From the NCBI GenBank assembly GCA_964424035.1, contig CAYRHB010000120.1:1-10542 (forward strand): 10,542 bases of DNA. The letters are read 5' to 3'. Shown here one piece after another: positions 1 through 7,200 of this stretch. This stretch comes from Leptolinea sp964424035. GTDB lineage: Bacteria; Chloroflexota; Anaerolineae; Anaerolineales; Anaerolineaceae. Below the pieces are notes generated by a model. It ran no database searches. It was not told the DNA's origin and saw only the letters and a program-made list of their open reading frames with translations. The translations under genes and the position numbers were made by a program. The first letter of the stretch is position 1; each line of letters begins with the position of its first letter.

Positions 1-812
1 GTGAATGGGAGATGTCAAAAGATTTCTTCTGGCAGTTGAGCTGGCGGGTGCCGGGACTGAAAGAGAATACACTCCTTCTGACCCACGAATTTCCCTTCCG
101 GTATTATTCAGATAACTCGCTTACAGCCCCTATCAATTGGATGTATGCGCCCGATTTTAATGGAAGGCAGATGCCTTACATGCTTAATTATCTTTCCGTA
201 CGGTTGAAGAACAGCCTTCCGTCAGCCAAACCTGATCAACCTGTCACTCAAACATACCGGGCTTTCACTTTTGAAGGGAACACATCAGATTCTCTGGCGC
301 TTTATCTGGCAACAAATGGCTGCCTGAGAGTGATGGACCCGATAAATACCAATGCTGAATCCATTCCCAACCTGCCGTATAAGATGGAACCGGCAATTCC
401 GATTTCCAATTTGTCCCTCATCGATACTGATCCGGAAAAACCGGCAGTACCCGCACCGCAGTACTTCCCCGAACCTGCGCATACATGGTGTTATTATTAC
501 CAGAAGATAGACCTTGAACGCCAGAAGAAGAATTGGAATGAAGCCGCCCGACTTGGCAATGAAGCTATGGAGAAAGGGTTCCTTCCAAATACTCCAACAG
601 AGCTTCCTGTACTGATCGATACCTTTGGCCATGTGGAGGATTGGGATCAGGCCGTGAAGCTTACCGAAAGTGCTTATGCGACCAACCCGTCTTTACGACC
701 GGCTTTGTGTGATCTGTGGGATAGGATCGATGCTGATATCGACAATGAAATCTCAGCGAAAAAGAACACATATATCAAGGCTTACATAAGCTGTGGAGAA
801 CCGGTGGATTAG
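1..812 (+). CDS. C-terminal part of a large, probably membrane-anchored surface protein (5' partial)
   Basis: The reading frame is open to the left edge: codons Glu-Trp-Glu precede the first Met at base 12, and no ribosome binding site lies before that Met, so this is most likely the tail of a longer gene. The visible 269 residues have no membrane helix. The first half, counted from that Met, is rich in aromatic residues and prolines (THEFPFRYY about 25-33, WMYAPD about 43-48). The end, about residues 160-245, is helical and TPR-like, with paired amphipathic helices such as WNEAARLGNEAMEKG. From memory, similar tails follow many membrane helices in Anaerolineae proteins annotated as hypothetical or GT-C/GT39-like membrane proteins; that is recall, not a search. 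It stops 8 bases before the glycosyltransferase gene, whose ribosome site overlaps this stop codon, so the two are probably cotranscribed. A role in building or decorating surface glycans is inferred from context only. Confidence 0.75.
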   Translation, partial: EWEMSKDFFWQLSWRVPGLKENTLLLTHEFPFRYYSDNSLTAPINWMYAPDFNGRQMPYMLNYLSVRLKNSLPSAKPDQPVTQTYRAFTFEGNTSDSLALYLATNGCLRVMDPINTNAESIPNLPYKMEPAIPISNLSLIDTDPEKPAVPAPQYFPEPAHTWCYYYQKIDLERQKKNWNEAARLGNEAMEKGFLPNTPTELPVLIDTFGHVEDWDQAVKLTESAYATNPSLRPALCDLWDRIDADIDNEISAKKNTYIKAYISCGEPVD

Positions 813-820
813 GAAAACCA

Positions 821-1771
821 ATGAAAAATGTTCAACCTGGAATCTCTGTAGTTGTTCCTGTTTACAACAGTGCTGGAACCTTGCATGACCTGGTGGAACA
901 GCTCGGAAAAGAACTCGCTGTTATTGCAGATGAATTTGAAGTCATACTGATCAATGACGGTTCGCGGGATAAAAGCTGGGAAACGATCCAGGAGCTCAGC
1001 AGCGAAGTGCCGTGGGTGCGTGGAATCAATATGATGCGTAATTATGGCCAACATAATGCGCTGGTTTGTGGCATGCGTTTGGCTTCGTATGCTATCACTG
1101 TCACAATGGATGATGATTTACAACATCCCCCATCAGAAATTGCCAAACTTCTGGTGCCCCTATCTGATGGGTACGATGTGGTTTATGGTATACCGGTCAA
1201 ACTCCCACATTCCTGGTGGCGGAATTTGTTTTCCCGCTTGACCAAGCGGATGCTCGCCATGGTGATGGGTATTCCGTCCATCCGGGATATTGGTGCTTTC
1301 CGGGCTTTCAGAACGGATCTCAGGCGCGCATCTGACCTATTCCAGAGCCCCACGGTGATACTGGATGTTCTTCTCTCCTGGGGAACGACCCGCTTTTCCA
1401 CCGTTCAGGTGGAAGAAAATCCGCGGCAATCGGGGGAGTCCAATTACAATTTCCGGAAACTGGTTTCACAAGCCATGTTGATCCTTACCGGATTCAGCAC
1501 AGTTCCATTAAGGATGACCAATTATCTGGGATTTATATTTACCTTTTTGGGCGTTGTAGTCCTTGTATATGTGTTATATGTATATTTCAGGGCAGGGAGC
1601 ATTCCGGGTTTTCCGTTTCTCGCATCCATGATCGCCATTTTTTCAGGAACCCAACTTTTCGCGTTGGGTATTTTCGGTGAATACCTGGCAAGAATCTTTG
1701 ACCGGAGTATGGAACGTCCCACCTATGTAATCTCTGAAACCACGAAGAATACCGGGGATACTGACTCTTGA
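821..1771 (+). CDS. GT2 family glycosyltransferase, polyprenyl-phosphate sugar synthase type (ArnC/GtrB/DPM1-like)
   Basis: The protein has 316 residues. The GT-A nucleotide-sugar fold begins with ISVVVPVYNSAGTL (8-21), followed by NDGSRD (45-50) and the metal/nucleotide motif DDDLQHPP (97-104). The acceptor-loop motif RQSGESNYN is at 202-210. Two membrane helices follow at about 233-256 and 266-290, with a short hydrophilic tail. This layout and length match enzymes that move a sugar from UDP, GDP or dTDP to undecaprenyl or dolichyl phosphate on the cytoplasmic side of the membrane, such as ArnC and GtrB. The sugar is not readable from the sequence, but neighbouring amino-sugar genes suggest a dideoxy-amino sugar. 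The start ATG has an AGGA ribosome site 6 bases upstream, overlapping the previous stop. The stop overlaps the next start by 4 bases (TTGA), implying translational coupling. The family assignment is secure; the donor and acceptor are inferred. Confidence 0.93.
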   Translation: MKNVQPGISVVVPVYNSAGTLHDLVEQLGKELAVIADEFEVILINDGSRDKSWETIQELSSEVPWVRGINMMRNYGQHNALVCGMRLASYAITVTMDDDLQHPPSEIAKLLVPLSDGYDVVYGIPVKLPHSWWRNLFSRLTKRMLAMVMGIPSIRDIGAFRAFRTDLRRASDLFQSPTVILDVLLSWGTTRFSTVQVEENPRQSGESNYNFRKLVSQAMLILTGFSTVPLRMTNYLGFIFTFLGVVVLVYVLYVYFRAGSIPGFPFLASMIAIFSGTQLFALGIFGEYLARIFDRSMERPTYVISETTKNTGDTDS

Positions 1772-2460
1772 AGGTAGTGATCTTGCAGCCATCCTACATC
1801 CCGTGGCGGGGATACTTTGACCAGATATTAACATCCGATCTATTTGTGTTCTATGATGATGTCCAATACGATAAGCGCGGATGGAGAAACCGGAATCGAA
1901 TTAAGACCTCCACAGGTCCCATCTGGTTGACCATACCGGTCTTTAACCGTGGCGCCCAGACAGAGCATATTCCGATCAATGATATCAAGATCGTTTGGGA
2001 TAGGCCCTGGAACCAGGACCATTGGAATTCCATCCGTCTGGCGTATTCAAAAGCTCCATATTTCAAAAAATACGCTGATATGGTCGAGGAGTTTTATTCA
2101 TCAAAGCCGGAGATGCTGGCTGACTTTACGATAGAAACAACGATCCGGTTAGCCAGAACCATCGGCATTGACCGGACAAGATTTCTGCGCTCTTCAGAAA
2201 TTGAAGGTGTTGAAGGGACAAAAACGGACAGGTTGGTATCCATTCTCAAGAAGGTAGGTGCAACTGAGTATTTCTCCGGTCCTTCAGCCAGAGATTATAT
2301 CGATAACACATTATTCGAGGATGCCGGAATAAGATTACATTACATGGAGTATGATTACCCGGAGTATACACAACTTTATCCGCCTTTCGACCCACAGGTT
2401 TCCATCCTGGATACCTTGTTTATGATGGGCGATGAAACGTTAAGAACTTTTAGCCGGTGA
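1768..2460 (+). CDS. WbqC family protein (sugar-cluster protein of unresolved reaction)
   Basis: The protein has 230 residues. The N-terminus MKVVILQPSYIPWRGYFDQI is the classic WbqC-family start. It is followed by FYDDVQYDKRGWRNRNRI (about 28-45), another family block, then GATEYFSGPSARDY (about 164-177) and a C-terminal QLYPPFDPQVSILDTLF block. The canonical N-terminus fixes the start at a TTG overlapping the glycosyltransferase stop (TTGA). The weak ribosome site GGGGA about 9 bases upstream suggests reinitiation after the upstream gene. The family (PF08889, named from an O-antigen cluster) is commonly found beside aminotransferases and glycosyltransferases of surface polysaccharide loci, and I know of no secure reaction for it. 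Modification of the amino group made by the WecE-like enzyme encoded downstream is a reasonable inference. There is no signal peptide or membrane segment, so it should be cytoplasmic. Confidence 0.9.
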   Translation: MKVVILQPSYIPWRGYFDQILTSDLFVFYDDVQYDKRGWRNRNRIKTSTGPIWLTIPVFNRGAQTEHIPINDIKIVWDRPWNQDHWNSIRLAYSKAPYFKKYADMVEEFYSSKPEMLADFTIETTIRLARTIGIDRTRFLRSSEIEGVEGTKTDRLVSILKKVGATEYFSGPSARDYIDNTLFEDAGIRLHYMEYDYPEYTQLYPPFDPQVSILDTLFMMGDETLRTFSR

Positions 2461-2470
2461 AGGAATACAA

Positions 2471-3112
2471 ATGACTGAAAATCCTATCGATATGAATCAG
2501 ATCTGTGATTATTTCGCAGGAAAGCTGGAACAGCACGGTGCCACACCACGGGGTGTGGATTGGAATTCGAATGGAGCGCAGGATACACGGTTCCTTCAAT
2601 TGGCCAGTGTTATAGACCGCCCGGACCGTCCATTTTCAATACTGGATTTCGGCAGCGGGTTTGGGTCATTTTATGATTATCTGGTCGGAAGAAACATAAA
2701 ACCGGAAAAATATGTAGGTTTTGATATCGTGGAAGGTATGGTAGTAAAAGGCCGTGAGATGCATGCTGGAATTCCCGGTGTGGAATTTACCAGCTCTGAT
2801 GCAGGATTACCGGTTTGTGACTATGTAGTGGCCAGTGGAATTTTTAACATAAAACTGGAATCAACTTATGAAACCTGGACTGAGTATGTGATCAAAACGA
2901 TCACTACCATGAACGCTCTGGCAGACCGTGGTATGAGCTTTAATTTCTTGACCAAATATTCCGATGCCGATCATATGCGTCCTGACCTTTATTACGCCGA
3001 CCCCGGTTTCCTCTTTGATTATTGCAAACGCAACTTCTCACGGAATGTGTCAATCTTGCATGATTATGACCTGTATGATTTCACGGTGATTGTTCGTAAG
3101 AAATTGGATTAA
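2471..3112 (+). CDS. Class I SAM-dependent methyltransferase of the sugar cassette
   Basis: The protein has 213 residues and a Rossmann methyltransferase core. Motif I is ILDFGSGFGS (57-66), and the acidic end of the second strand is VGFDIV with Asp85, the expected ribose-binding residue. The N-terminal region has TPRGVDWNSNGAQDTRF (about 25-41), which I recall as a block shared by small methyltransferases of surface carbohydrate clusters. The C-terminus has a matching LHDYDLYDFTVIVRK block (196-210). The ribosome site AAGGA lies about 7 bases before the ATG, and the gene starts 10 bases after the WbqC stop. Methyl transfer from S-adenosylmethionine is secure for the fold. The acceptor is unknown; given the neighbours, it could be a hydroxyl or the 4-amino group of the dideoxy sugar. 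It is soluble and probably cotranscribed with the flanking genes. Confidence 0.88.
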   Translation: MTENPIDMNQICDYFAGKLEQHGATPRGVDWNSNGAQDTRFLQLASVIDRPDRPFSILDFGSGFGSFYDYLVGRNIKPEKYVGFDIVEGMVVKGREMHAGIPGVEFTSSDAGLPVCDYVVASGIFNIKLESTYETWTEYVIKTITTMNALADRGMSFNFLTKYSDADHMRPDLYYADPGFLFDYCKRNFSRNVSILHDYDLYDFTVIVRKKLD

Positions 3113-3122
3113 GGATTACCCT

Positions 3123-4265
3123 ATGCCGGAAACGATCGTAGATTTCAATAAACCCTGCATTGTAGGGAAAGAATATGAGTACATGGCAGATTCGATCCGC
3201 CGGTCACACATTTCCGGCGACGGGTATTATTCCAAAAAATGCCACACCTTACTGGAAGAAACACTGGGTGTCCCCAAAGTTTTAACAACCCCGTCTTGCT
3301 CCCATGCCCTGGAAATGACGGCGCTTCTTCTTGATATTCAACCCGGTGACGAGGTGATCATCCCTGATTTCACGTTCGTTTCCACCGTCAACGCGTTTGT
3401 TCTACGCGGTGCCAGACCCGTTTTCATTGATATCCGGCCGGATACGTTGAATATGGATGAAACCCGCCTGGAAGAGCTGATCACAGAACGGACGAAAGCG
3501 ATTGTGCCTGTGCATTACGCAGGAATTGCGTGTGAGATGGATACGATCATTGAAATTGCCAACCGGCACGGCGTTCCGGTCGTGGAAGATAACGCGCACG
3601 GTCTGTTTGGAAAGTATAAGAACCGTTGGTTGGGTACAATTGGCAGTATGGCAACTCAAAGTTTTCATGAAACCAAGAATTTTACCTGTGGTGAAGGTGG
3701 GGCAATACTGATCAATGATCGCGGTCTCATCGAAAAAGCCGAGATCATTCGCGAAAAAGGGACAGACCGCAGCCGGTTTTTCCGCGGCCAGGTGGATAAA
3801 TATTCCTGGGTCTCTGCAGGATCGAGTTACCTGCTGGCTGATATTCTGGCAGGATTTCTTTATGCACAACTCGAAATCTGGGACGAGATCCAGGCAAAAC
3901 GCAAATGGATCTGGCAGACATATGCAAATGAACTTTCTGCATGGGCAAACGCCAATAATATTGTCATGCCAACAGTCCCCGACGGTATAGATCCCTCGTG
4001 GCATATTTATTATCTGCTATTGCCTGATTTGGATCAAAGGCAGGGATTCATCGGTCACCTGAAAGAAAACGGCATCAACTCTGTATTCCATTACCTCCCC
4101 CTGCATCTCTCAGAGAAGGGGAAGGAATATGGAGGAAAACCCGGTGATTTGCCGGTCACCGAATCTGTAAGCGACCGGTTGGTTCGTCTACCCCTCTATT
4201 ATGATATGGGTGAAATCGAGATGGAAAAGGTTCTTGATGCTGTCACAGCATTTAAAACCGGATGA
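3123..4265 (+). CDS. wecE: WecE/RffA-like dTDP-4-amino-4,6-dideoxy sugar transaminase (DegT/DnrJ/EryC1 family)
   Basis: The protein has 380 residues, the normal length for the family. It is a fold-type I PLP aminotransferase. The substrate-loop region PSCSHALEMTALLL is near 57-70, EDNAHG (155-160) supplies the Asp156 that pairs with the PLP ring nitrogen, and SFHETKN (180-186) contains the PLP-binding Lys185. The stretch EKGTDRSRFFRGQVDKYSWV (211-230) followed by GSSYL is the diagnostic WecE/RffA block. WecE aminates dTDP-4-keto-6-deoxy-D-glucose with glutamate to give dTDP-4-amino-4,6-dideoxy-D-galactose. A longer frame opens at 3090, inside the methyltransferase gene, but the ATG at 3123 has an AGGA site at suitable spacing and gives the usual N-terminus. 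The exact sugar isomer is not proven by sequence. It is the last gene of the cassette, and its TGA lies inside the next promoter. Confidence 0.92.
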   Translation: MPETIVDFNKPCIVGKEYEYMADSIRRSHISGDGYYSKKCHTLLEETLGVPKVLTTPSCSHALEMTALLLDIQPGDEVIIPDFTFVSTVNAFVLRGARPVFIDIRPDTLNMDETRLEELITERTKAIVPVHYAGIACEMDTIIEIANRHGVPVVEDNAHGLFGKYKNRWLGTIGSMATQSFHETKNFTCGEGGAILINDRGLIEKAEIIREKGTDRSRFFRGQVDKYSWVSAGSSYLLADILAGFLYAQLEIWDEIQAKRKWIWQTYANELSAWANANNIVMPTVPDGIDPSWHIYYLLLPDLDQRQGFIGHLKENGINSVFHYLPLHLSEKGKEYGGKPGDLPVTESVSDRLVRLPLYYDMGEIEMEKVLDAVTAFKTG

Positions 4266-4291
4266 CACCCATCGATATTTAATGCTAGAAT
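4262..4291 (+). promoter_or_regulatory. Sigma70-type extended -10 promoter, predicted leaderless start
   Basis: The -35 is ATGACA (4262-4267, 5 of 6 to TTGACA). After an 18-base spacer comes TGCTAGAAT, giving the extended TG (4283-4284) and a -10 TAGAAT (4286-4291, 5 of 6). The wecE-like stop TGA (4263-4265) lies inside the -35. A start point about 7 bases past the -10 falls on the ATG at 4298, and no Shine-Dalgarno sequence precedes that ATG, so the mRNA may be leaderless. The boxes are read directly; activity and start point are inferred. Confidence 0.65.
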
Positions 4292-4297
4292 TTATCT

Positions 4298-4741
4298 ATG
4301 CAAACCATAAAGACAGAAAAGCAAATCCTGGATCAACATAGACAGGATGTGATCTGGCAAATTTGGTTGCCGGTCGGTATTGGAGCCATCCTGGTCCTGG
4401 CTCTGGGAATCCTGTCAATTCTTTCCCTAAAAACCGGGACTGCATCAGCAGCCAGATGGAGCCATGTGGCAACCATCTGGTTGATACTGCCATTTTTCCT
4501 GATCGGATTATTTTGCCTTTTACTGGTCGCAGGATTGATCGCGTTGGTTATTTATGGCAAACGCGCACTTAATACATATGCGCCAGTTGTCATTTACTAT
4601 ATCCGGTTGGCATCAACGCGATTATCCGGACTGGCGGACAGATCTGTCCGCCCGGTCATTGAAGCGCGATCTGGATTATCTATCTGGGAAAGACTCTGGA
4701 TAACTCTACGTCTTATCTTCCTGGGCGGCTATAAAAACTGA
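4298..4741 (+). CDS. Unrecognised two-helix membrane protein
   Basis: The protein has 147 residues and I do not recognise a family. It has a short charged, Gln/Lys-rich N-terminus (1-19). Two strongly hydrophobic segments, likely membrane helices, lie at about 20-43 and 58-86. A basic, partly amphipathic C-terminal half (87-147) follows, ending with an aromatic/Leu-rich stretch (IWERLWITLRLIFLGG, about 129-144) that may lie on the membrane. By the positive-inside rule, the KR pair after the second helix suggests that both ends are cytoplasmic. There is no visible ribosome site, and the predicted transcription start coincides with the ATG. It is followed 24 bases later by a second small membrane gene, probably in the same transcript. 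It looks like a small membrane accessory or scaffold protein, but no function can be supported. Confidence 0.75.
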   Translation: MQTIKTEKQILDQHRQDVIWQIWLPVGIGAILVLALGILSILSLKTGTASAARWSHVATIWLILPFFLIGLFCLLLVAGLIALVIYGKRALNTYAPVVIYYIRLASTRLSGLADRSVRPVIEARSGLSIWERLWITLRLIFLGGYKN

Positions 4742-4765
4742 TCCCTTGTAAAGAGGAACTTAGTG

Positions 4766-4963
4766 ATGAATCTGAAAACAAAAACACTTTTAATTGGAAC
4801 GACAGTCGGCGCGTTAACAGGGTTGGTTGCTGCGGTAATTATTATGCAGCGTGCCGAGAAGACAGAAACGTCACCCAGATTGACAGCCGGTGATAGTGTA
4901 AAGGTGGGTATGGGTGTCCTTGGTGTACTTCGCATGCTTGCTGATATAAGTACAAAACCATAA
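4766..4963 (+). CDS. Small single-pass membrane protein, YtxH-like in layout only
   Basis: The protein has 65 residues. A single N-terminal helix at about 7-28 (TLLIGTTVGALTGLVAAVII) has spaced small residues (GxxxG-type packing), followed by a charged turn QRAEKTE and a short soluble tail with a second apolar patch VGMGVLGVLRML (about 47-58). The layout, one N-terminal helix with GALTG spacing and a short tail, superficially resembles YtxH-type small proteins, but no family motif is secure. ATG 4766 is preferred over GTG 4763 because the strong AGAGGA site (4752-4757) sits 8 bases before the ATG. It lies 24 bases after the two-helix protein gene and is probably coexpressed with it. No function is assigned. 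Confidence 0.65.
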   Translation: MNLKTKTLLIGTTVGALTGLVAAVIIMQRAEKTETSPRLTAGDSVKVGMGVLGVLRMLADISTKP

Positions 4964-5039
4964 GGTGATTCTTAGAAATTTGCAGATCCGGCAACAACAT
5001 CCAAATATATAAAACTGCATTATTGTTTAAAAAGTCTCT

Positions 5040-6071
5040 ATGAAATCCAAACCCGAAATGAGCAAACCGGTAATCCGTTATTTACTGGCCGGTGCCCTGA
5101 CACGTTCAACAGTCGTAACATCAGATGGACGGGTTTTTGTTGATCAACCTGCCGGTAGTGTTTTGTTTGCCGCAGGTGGTCTGGGATTATGGGATTCTTC
5201 TGCAGGCTTGCTTTCGGCAGCCGGAAAAGGCTATCCGGCTGAGTGGTTGGAAAGAGTTACAGATCGGGGCTTTGATATTGAGGGCATAAAATGGCTCCCT
5301 GAAGAAATCGATCAAAGACATTTTGCCGCTTATGATGCCGAAGGCTTATTGAACCGGACTGCTCCGGTATCCATTTTCCTCAAGATGGATACCCCGTTCC
5401 CTCAAAACTTGCTTGGATATACGACGCCTGATATCCAACTCGATTCACGAAATCGACCGGGAATTTTAACTTTACGCCCTGGTGATATACCATCTGAATA
5501 TTTTGATGCGACAGCGGTTCATTTTTGCCCGTCTGATTTCTTAACCCATTCAATAATGCCCGGGATTCTGCGGCAGGGACAGATTCAGACGATAACAATC
5601 GATCCTTCCTCCGGGTATATGAATAAAGTATTTTTCAATGAAATTTCCCAGGTGGTTGCGGGAATCACAGCGTTTCTACCTTCTGAAGAAGATGTCTATT
5701 CCCTTTTTGAAGGAAAGACCAGGGATTTACGGGATATTTCCATCTCGCTCGCGTCCAATGGATGTGAATTTGTTGTCATTAAAAAAGGCAATAAAGGTGT
5801 TCTGGTATATGAACACGTAACCCGCACATTCTGGGAGATTCCGGCATATCCCGTTCAGATAATTGATCCAACCGGAGCTGGAGACGCATTCTGTGGAGGT
5901 TTTTTGGCAGGTTTACGCCTGAATTATGACCCATTTGAAGCCGCCTTGATGGGTTCAGTCTCGGCTTCATTCAAGGTTCAGGGAAATGGCCCGTTCTTCC
6001 CCATGGAAGCTCTTCCGGAATTGGCCAAAGCACGTATAGAAATTCTTCGTGAAAAGTCCATAAAAGGGTGA
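5040..6071 (+). CDS. PfkB/ribokinase family carbohydrate kinase, substrate unknown
   Basis: The protein has 343 residues. The PfkB C-terminal signature DPTGAGDAFCGGF (276-288) is intact and includes the anion hole and catalytic base Asp282. GVLVYE (254-259) and the following strand match the ATP-binding lobe. Near the N-terminus, AAGGLGLWDSSAGLLSAAGKG (44-64) matches the PfkB region that normally contacts sugar and the dimer lid, although the common GG..N spacing is not clear. ATP-dependent phosphorylation of a sugar or nucleoside is well supported; the substrate is not. The N-terminal lid (about 70-120) is divergent from classic fructokinases and ribokinases. The 76-base spacer upstream is AT-rich around 5004-5036, but I found no -35/-10 pair at good spacing (TTGCAG 4980 to TATATA 5006 is 20 bases). 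No good ribosome site precedes the ATG, so the start is moderately certain; Met at 5058 is an alternative. It leads the three-gene unit with the peptidase and hydrolase. Confidence 0.88.
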   Translation: MKSKPEMSKPVIRYLLAGALTRSTVVTSDGRVFVDQPAGSVLFAAGGLGLWDSSAGLLSAAGKGYPAEWLERVTDRGFDIEGIKWLPEEIDQRHFAAYDAEGLLNRTAPVSIFLKMDTPFPQNLLGYTTPDIQLDSRNRPGILTLRPGDIPSEYFDATAVHFCPSDFLTHSIMPGILRQGQIQTITIDPSSGYMNKVFFNEISQVVAGITAFLPSEEDVYSLFEGKTRDLRDISISLASNGCEFVVIKKGNKGVLVYEHVTRTFWEIPAYPVQIIDPTGAGDAFCGGFLAGLRLNYDPFEAALMGSVSASFKVQGNGPFFPMEALPELAKARIEILREKSIKG

Positions 6072-6078
6072 AACCACA

Positions 6079-7200
6079 TTGAAAAGTGAAAACATGTATA
6101 AAGCTCGCCTGAAAAAACTGGAAGACCTTATAAAAAGCCACAAATTGGATGGAGTTGTTCTTAATCCTGGCGCTTCTCTTACGTATTTGACCGGTCTTTC
6201 GTTCCATTTAATGGAACGACCGGTTGTTTTTATTTTTGTTCCAGGTCATGACCCTGTGTTGATCCTTCCGGAATTGGAAAAGGCCAAACTTCAGGATATT
6301 CCCTTCGATTGTTCGGCTGTGTATTTTGGAGACAATCCTGCGGATCGTGAACGAACATTCCAGGAAGCTTTACAAATTATCTCGATTGATGCCAGGACAA
6401 TAGCCGTAGAACCAACCCGCCTGCGTTTTCTTGAAATGCAATATTTATGGGAAGCCTCCACGAAAACGAATTTTGTGGATGGCAGTGAAATATTTGATTC
6501 GCTTCGCGTATTGAAGGATCAAACCGAAATAGAGGCAATGCAAATTGCAGTCGATATCGCCCAGAAAGCATTTCGAGCCATGCTGCCCATAGTTGAACCC
6601 GGCACAACTGAAAAAGCCCTCGCCAATGAGTTGACCACCCTGTTGTTGAAAATGGGATCGGATCCGGAACTTCCATTCCAGGTGATCCTGTCCTCCGGTC
6701 CCAATAGCGCGAATCCGCATGCTGTTCCCTCAGAGCGGCAATTGCAGACAGGTGACCTGGTTGTTGTTGACTGGGGAGCCAGTTACAACGGATATGCCTC
6801 AGACCTGACACGAACTCTGGTATTAGGAGAACCCTCACCGGAGCAGATACAGATCGCTGAGAGTGTATTGCGGGCAAATGAAGCCGGTAGAAAAACCGGC
6901 CGGCCGGGTATTCCAGCCGGGAATGTGGATCGAGCCGCCCGGGAAGAAATACGCAAGGATGGTTTTGGAGACTATTTCACCCACCGCACCGGTCATGGAT
7001 TGGGAATGGAAGCCCATGAAACCCCTTATATGTACGGAGAGAATCGCGGGTTACTATCCCCCGGTATGGTCTATACTGTGGAACCCGGTATTTATCTTCC
7101 GGGAAAATATGGCGTCCGTATCGAAGATGACGTGGTTGTCACAGATACTGGCTCCCGCTCATTATCTGATTTGCCCAGGGAGTTATATATCATCAAATGA
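6079..7200 (+). CDS. M24B family Xaa-Pro aminopeptidase (PepQ/PepP-like metallopeptidase)
   Basis: The protein has 373 residues. An N-terminal creatinase-like domain (about 1-145) contains VVLNPGASLTYLTGL. The C-terminal pita-bread domain holds all five expected dimetal ligands: Asp231 and Asp242 (VDWGASYNGYASD), His306 (RTGHGLGMEAHE), Glu335 (VEPGIY) and Glu349 (VRIEDD). His215 in the NPHAVPSER stretch is also conserved in the family. The enzyme should remove N-terminal residues before proline, or cleave Xaa-Pro dipeptides, in the cytoplasm; peptide length preference is not readable. The start is uncertain. TTG 6079 has an AAGGG site about 10 bases upstream, while ATG 6094 has only a weak AAGTGA, so I chose TTG. 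The gap to the kinase gene is 7 bases, and its stop overlaps the hydrolase start by 4 bases (ATGA), indicating one transcript. Confidence 0.92.
   Translation: MKSENMYKARLKKLEDLIKSHKLDGVVLNPGASLTYLTGLSFHLMERPVVFIFVPGHDPVLILPELEKAKLQDIPFDCSAVYFGDNPADRERTFQEALQIISIDARTIAVEPTRLRFLEMQYLWEASTKTNFVDGSEIFDSLRVLKDQTEIEAMQIAVDIAQKAFRAMLPIVEPGTTEKALANELTTLLLKMGSDPELPFQVILSSGPNSANPHAVPSERQLQTGDLVVVDWGASYNGYASDLTRTLVLGEPSPEQIQIAESVLRANEAGRKTGRPGIPAGNVDRAAREEIRKDGFGDYFTHRTGHGLGMEAHETPYMYGENRGLLSPGMVYTVEPGIYLPGKYGVRIEDDVVVTDTGSRSLSDLPRELYIIK

Noticed and set aside
3090..3122. Upstream extension of the transaminase by 11 residues
   Set aside because: It would begin inside the methyltransferase gene without a ribosome site, and the family N-terminus fits the ATG at 3123.
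3402..4004. 200-codon open frame on the minus strand
   Set aside because: Antisense to the clearly identified WecE-like gene. It has no ribosome site and no recognisable domain, and is rich in Cys/His runs typical of shadow frames.
4980..5013. Possible promoter TTGCAG/TATATA before the PfkB gene
   Set aside because: The spacing is 20 bases or more and no TG extension is present. It is no better than expected in AT-rich spacer.
6377..6877. 166-codon minus-strand frame within the peptidase gene
   Set aside because: Shadow of the M24 peptidase coding strand, with no domain and no start signal.
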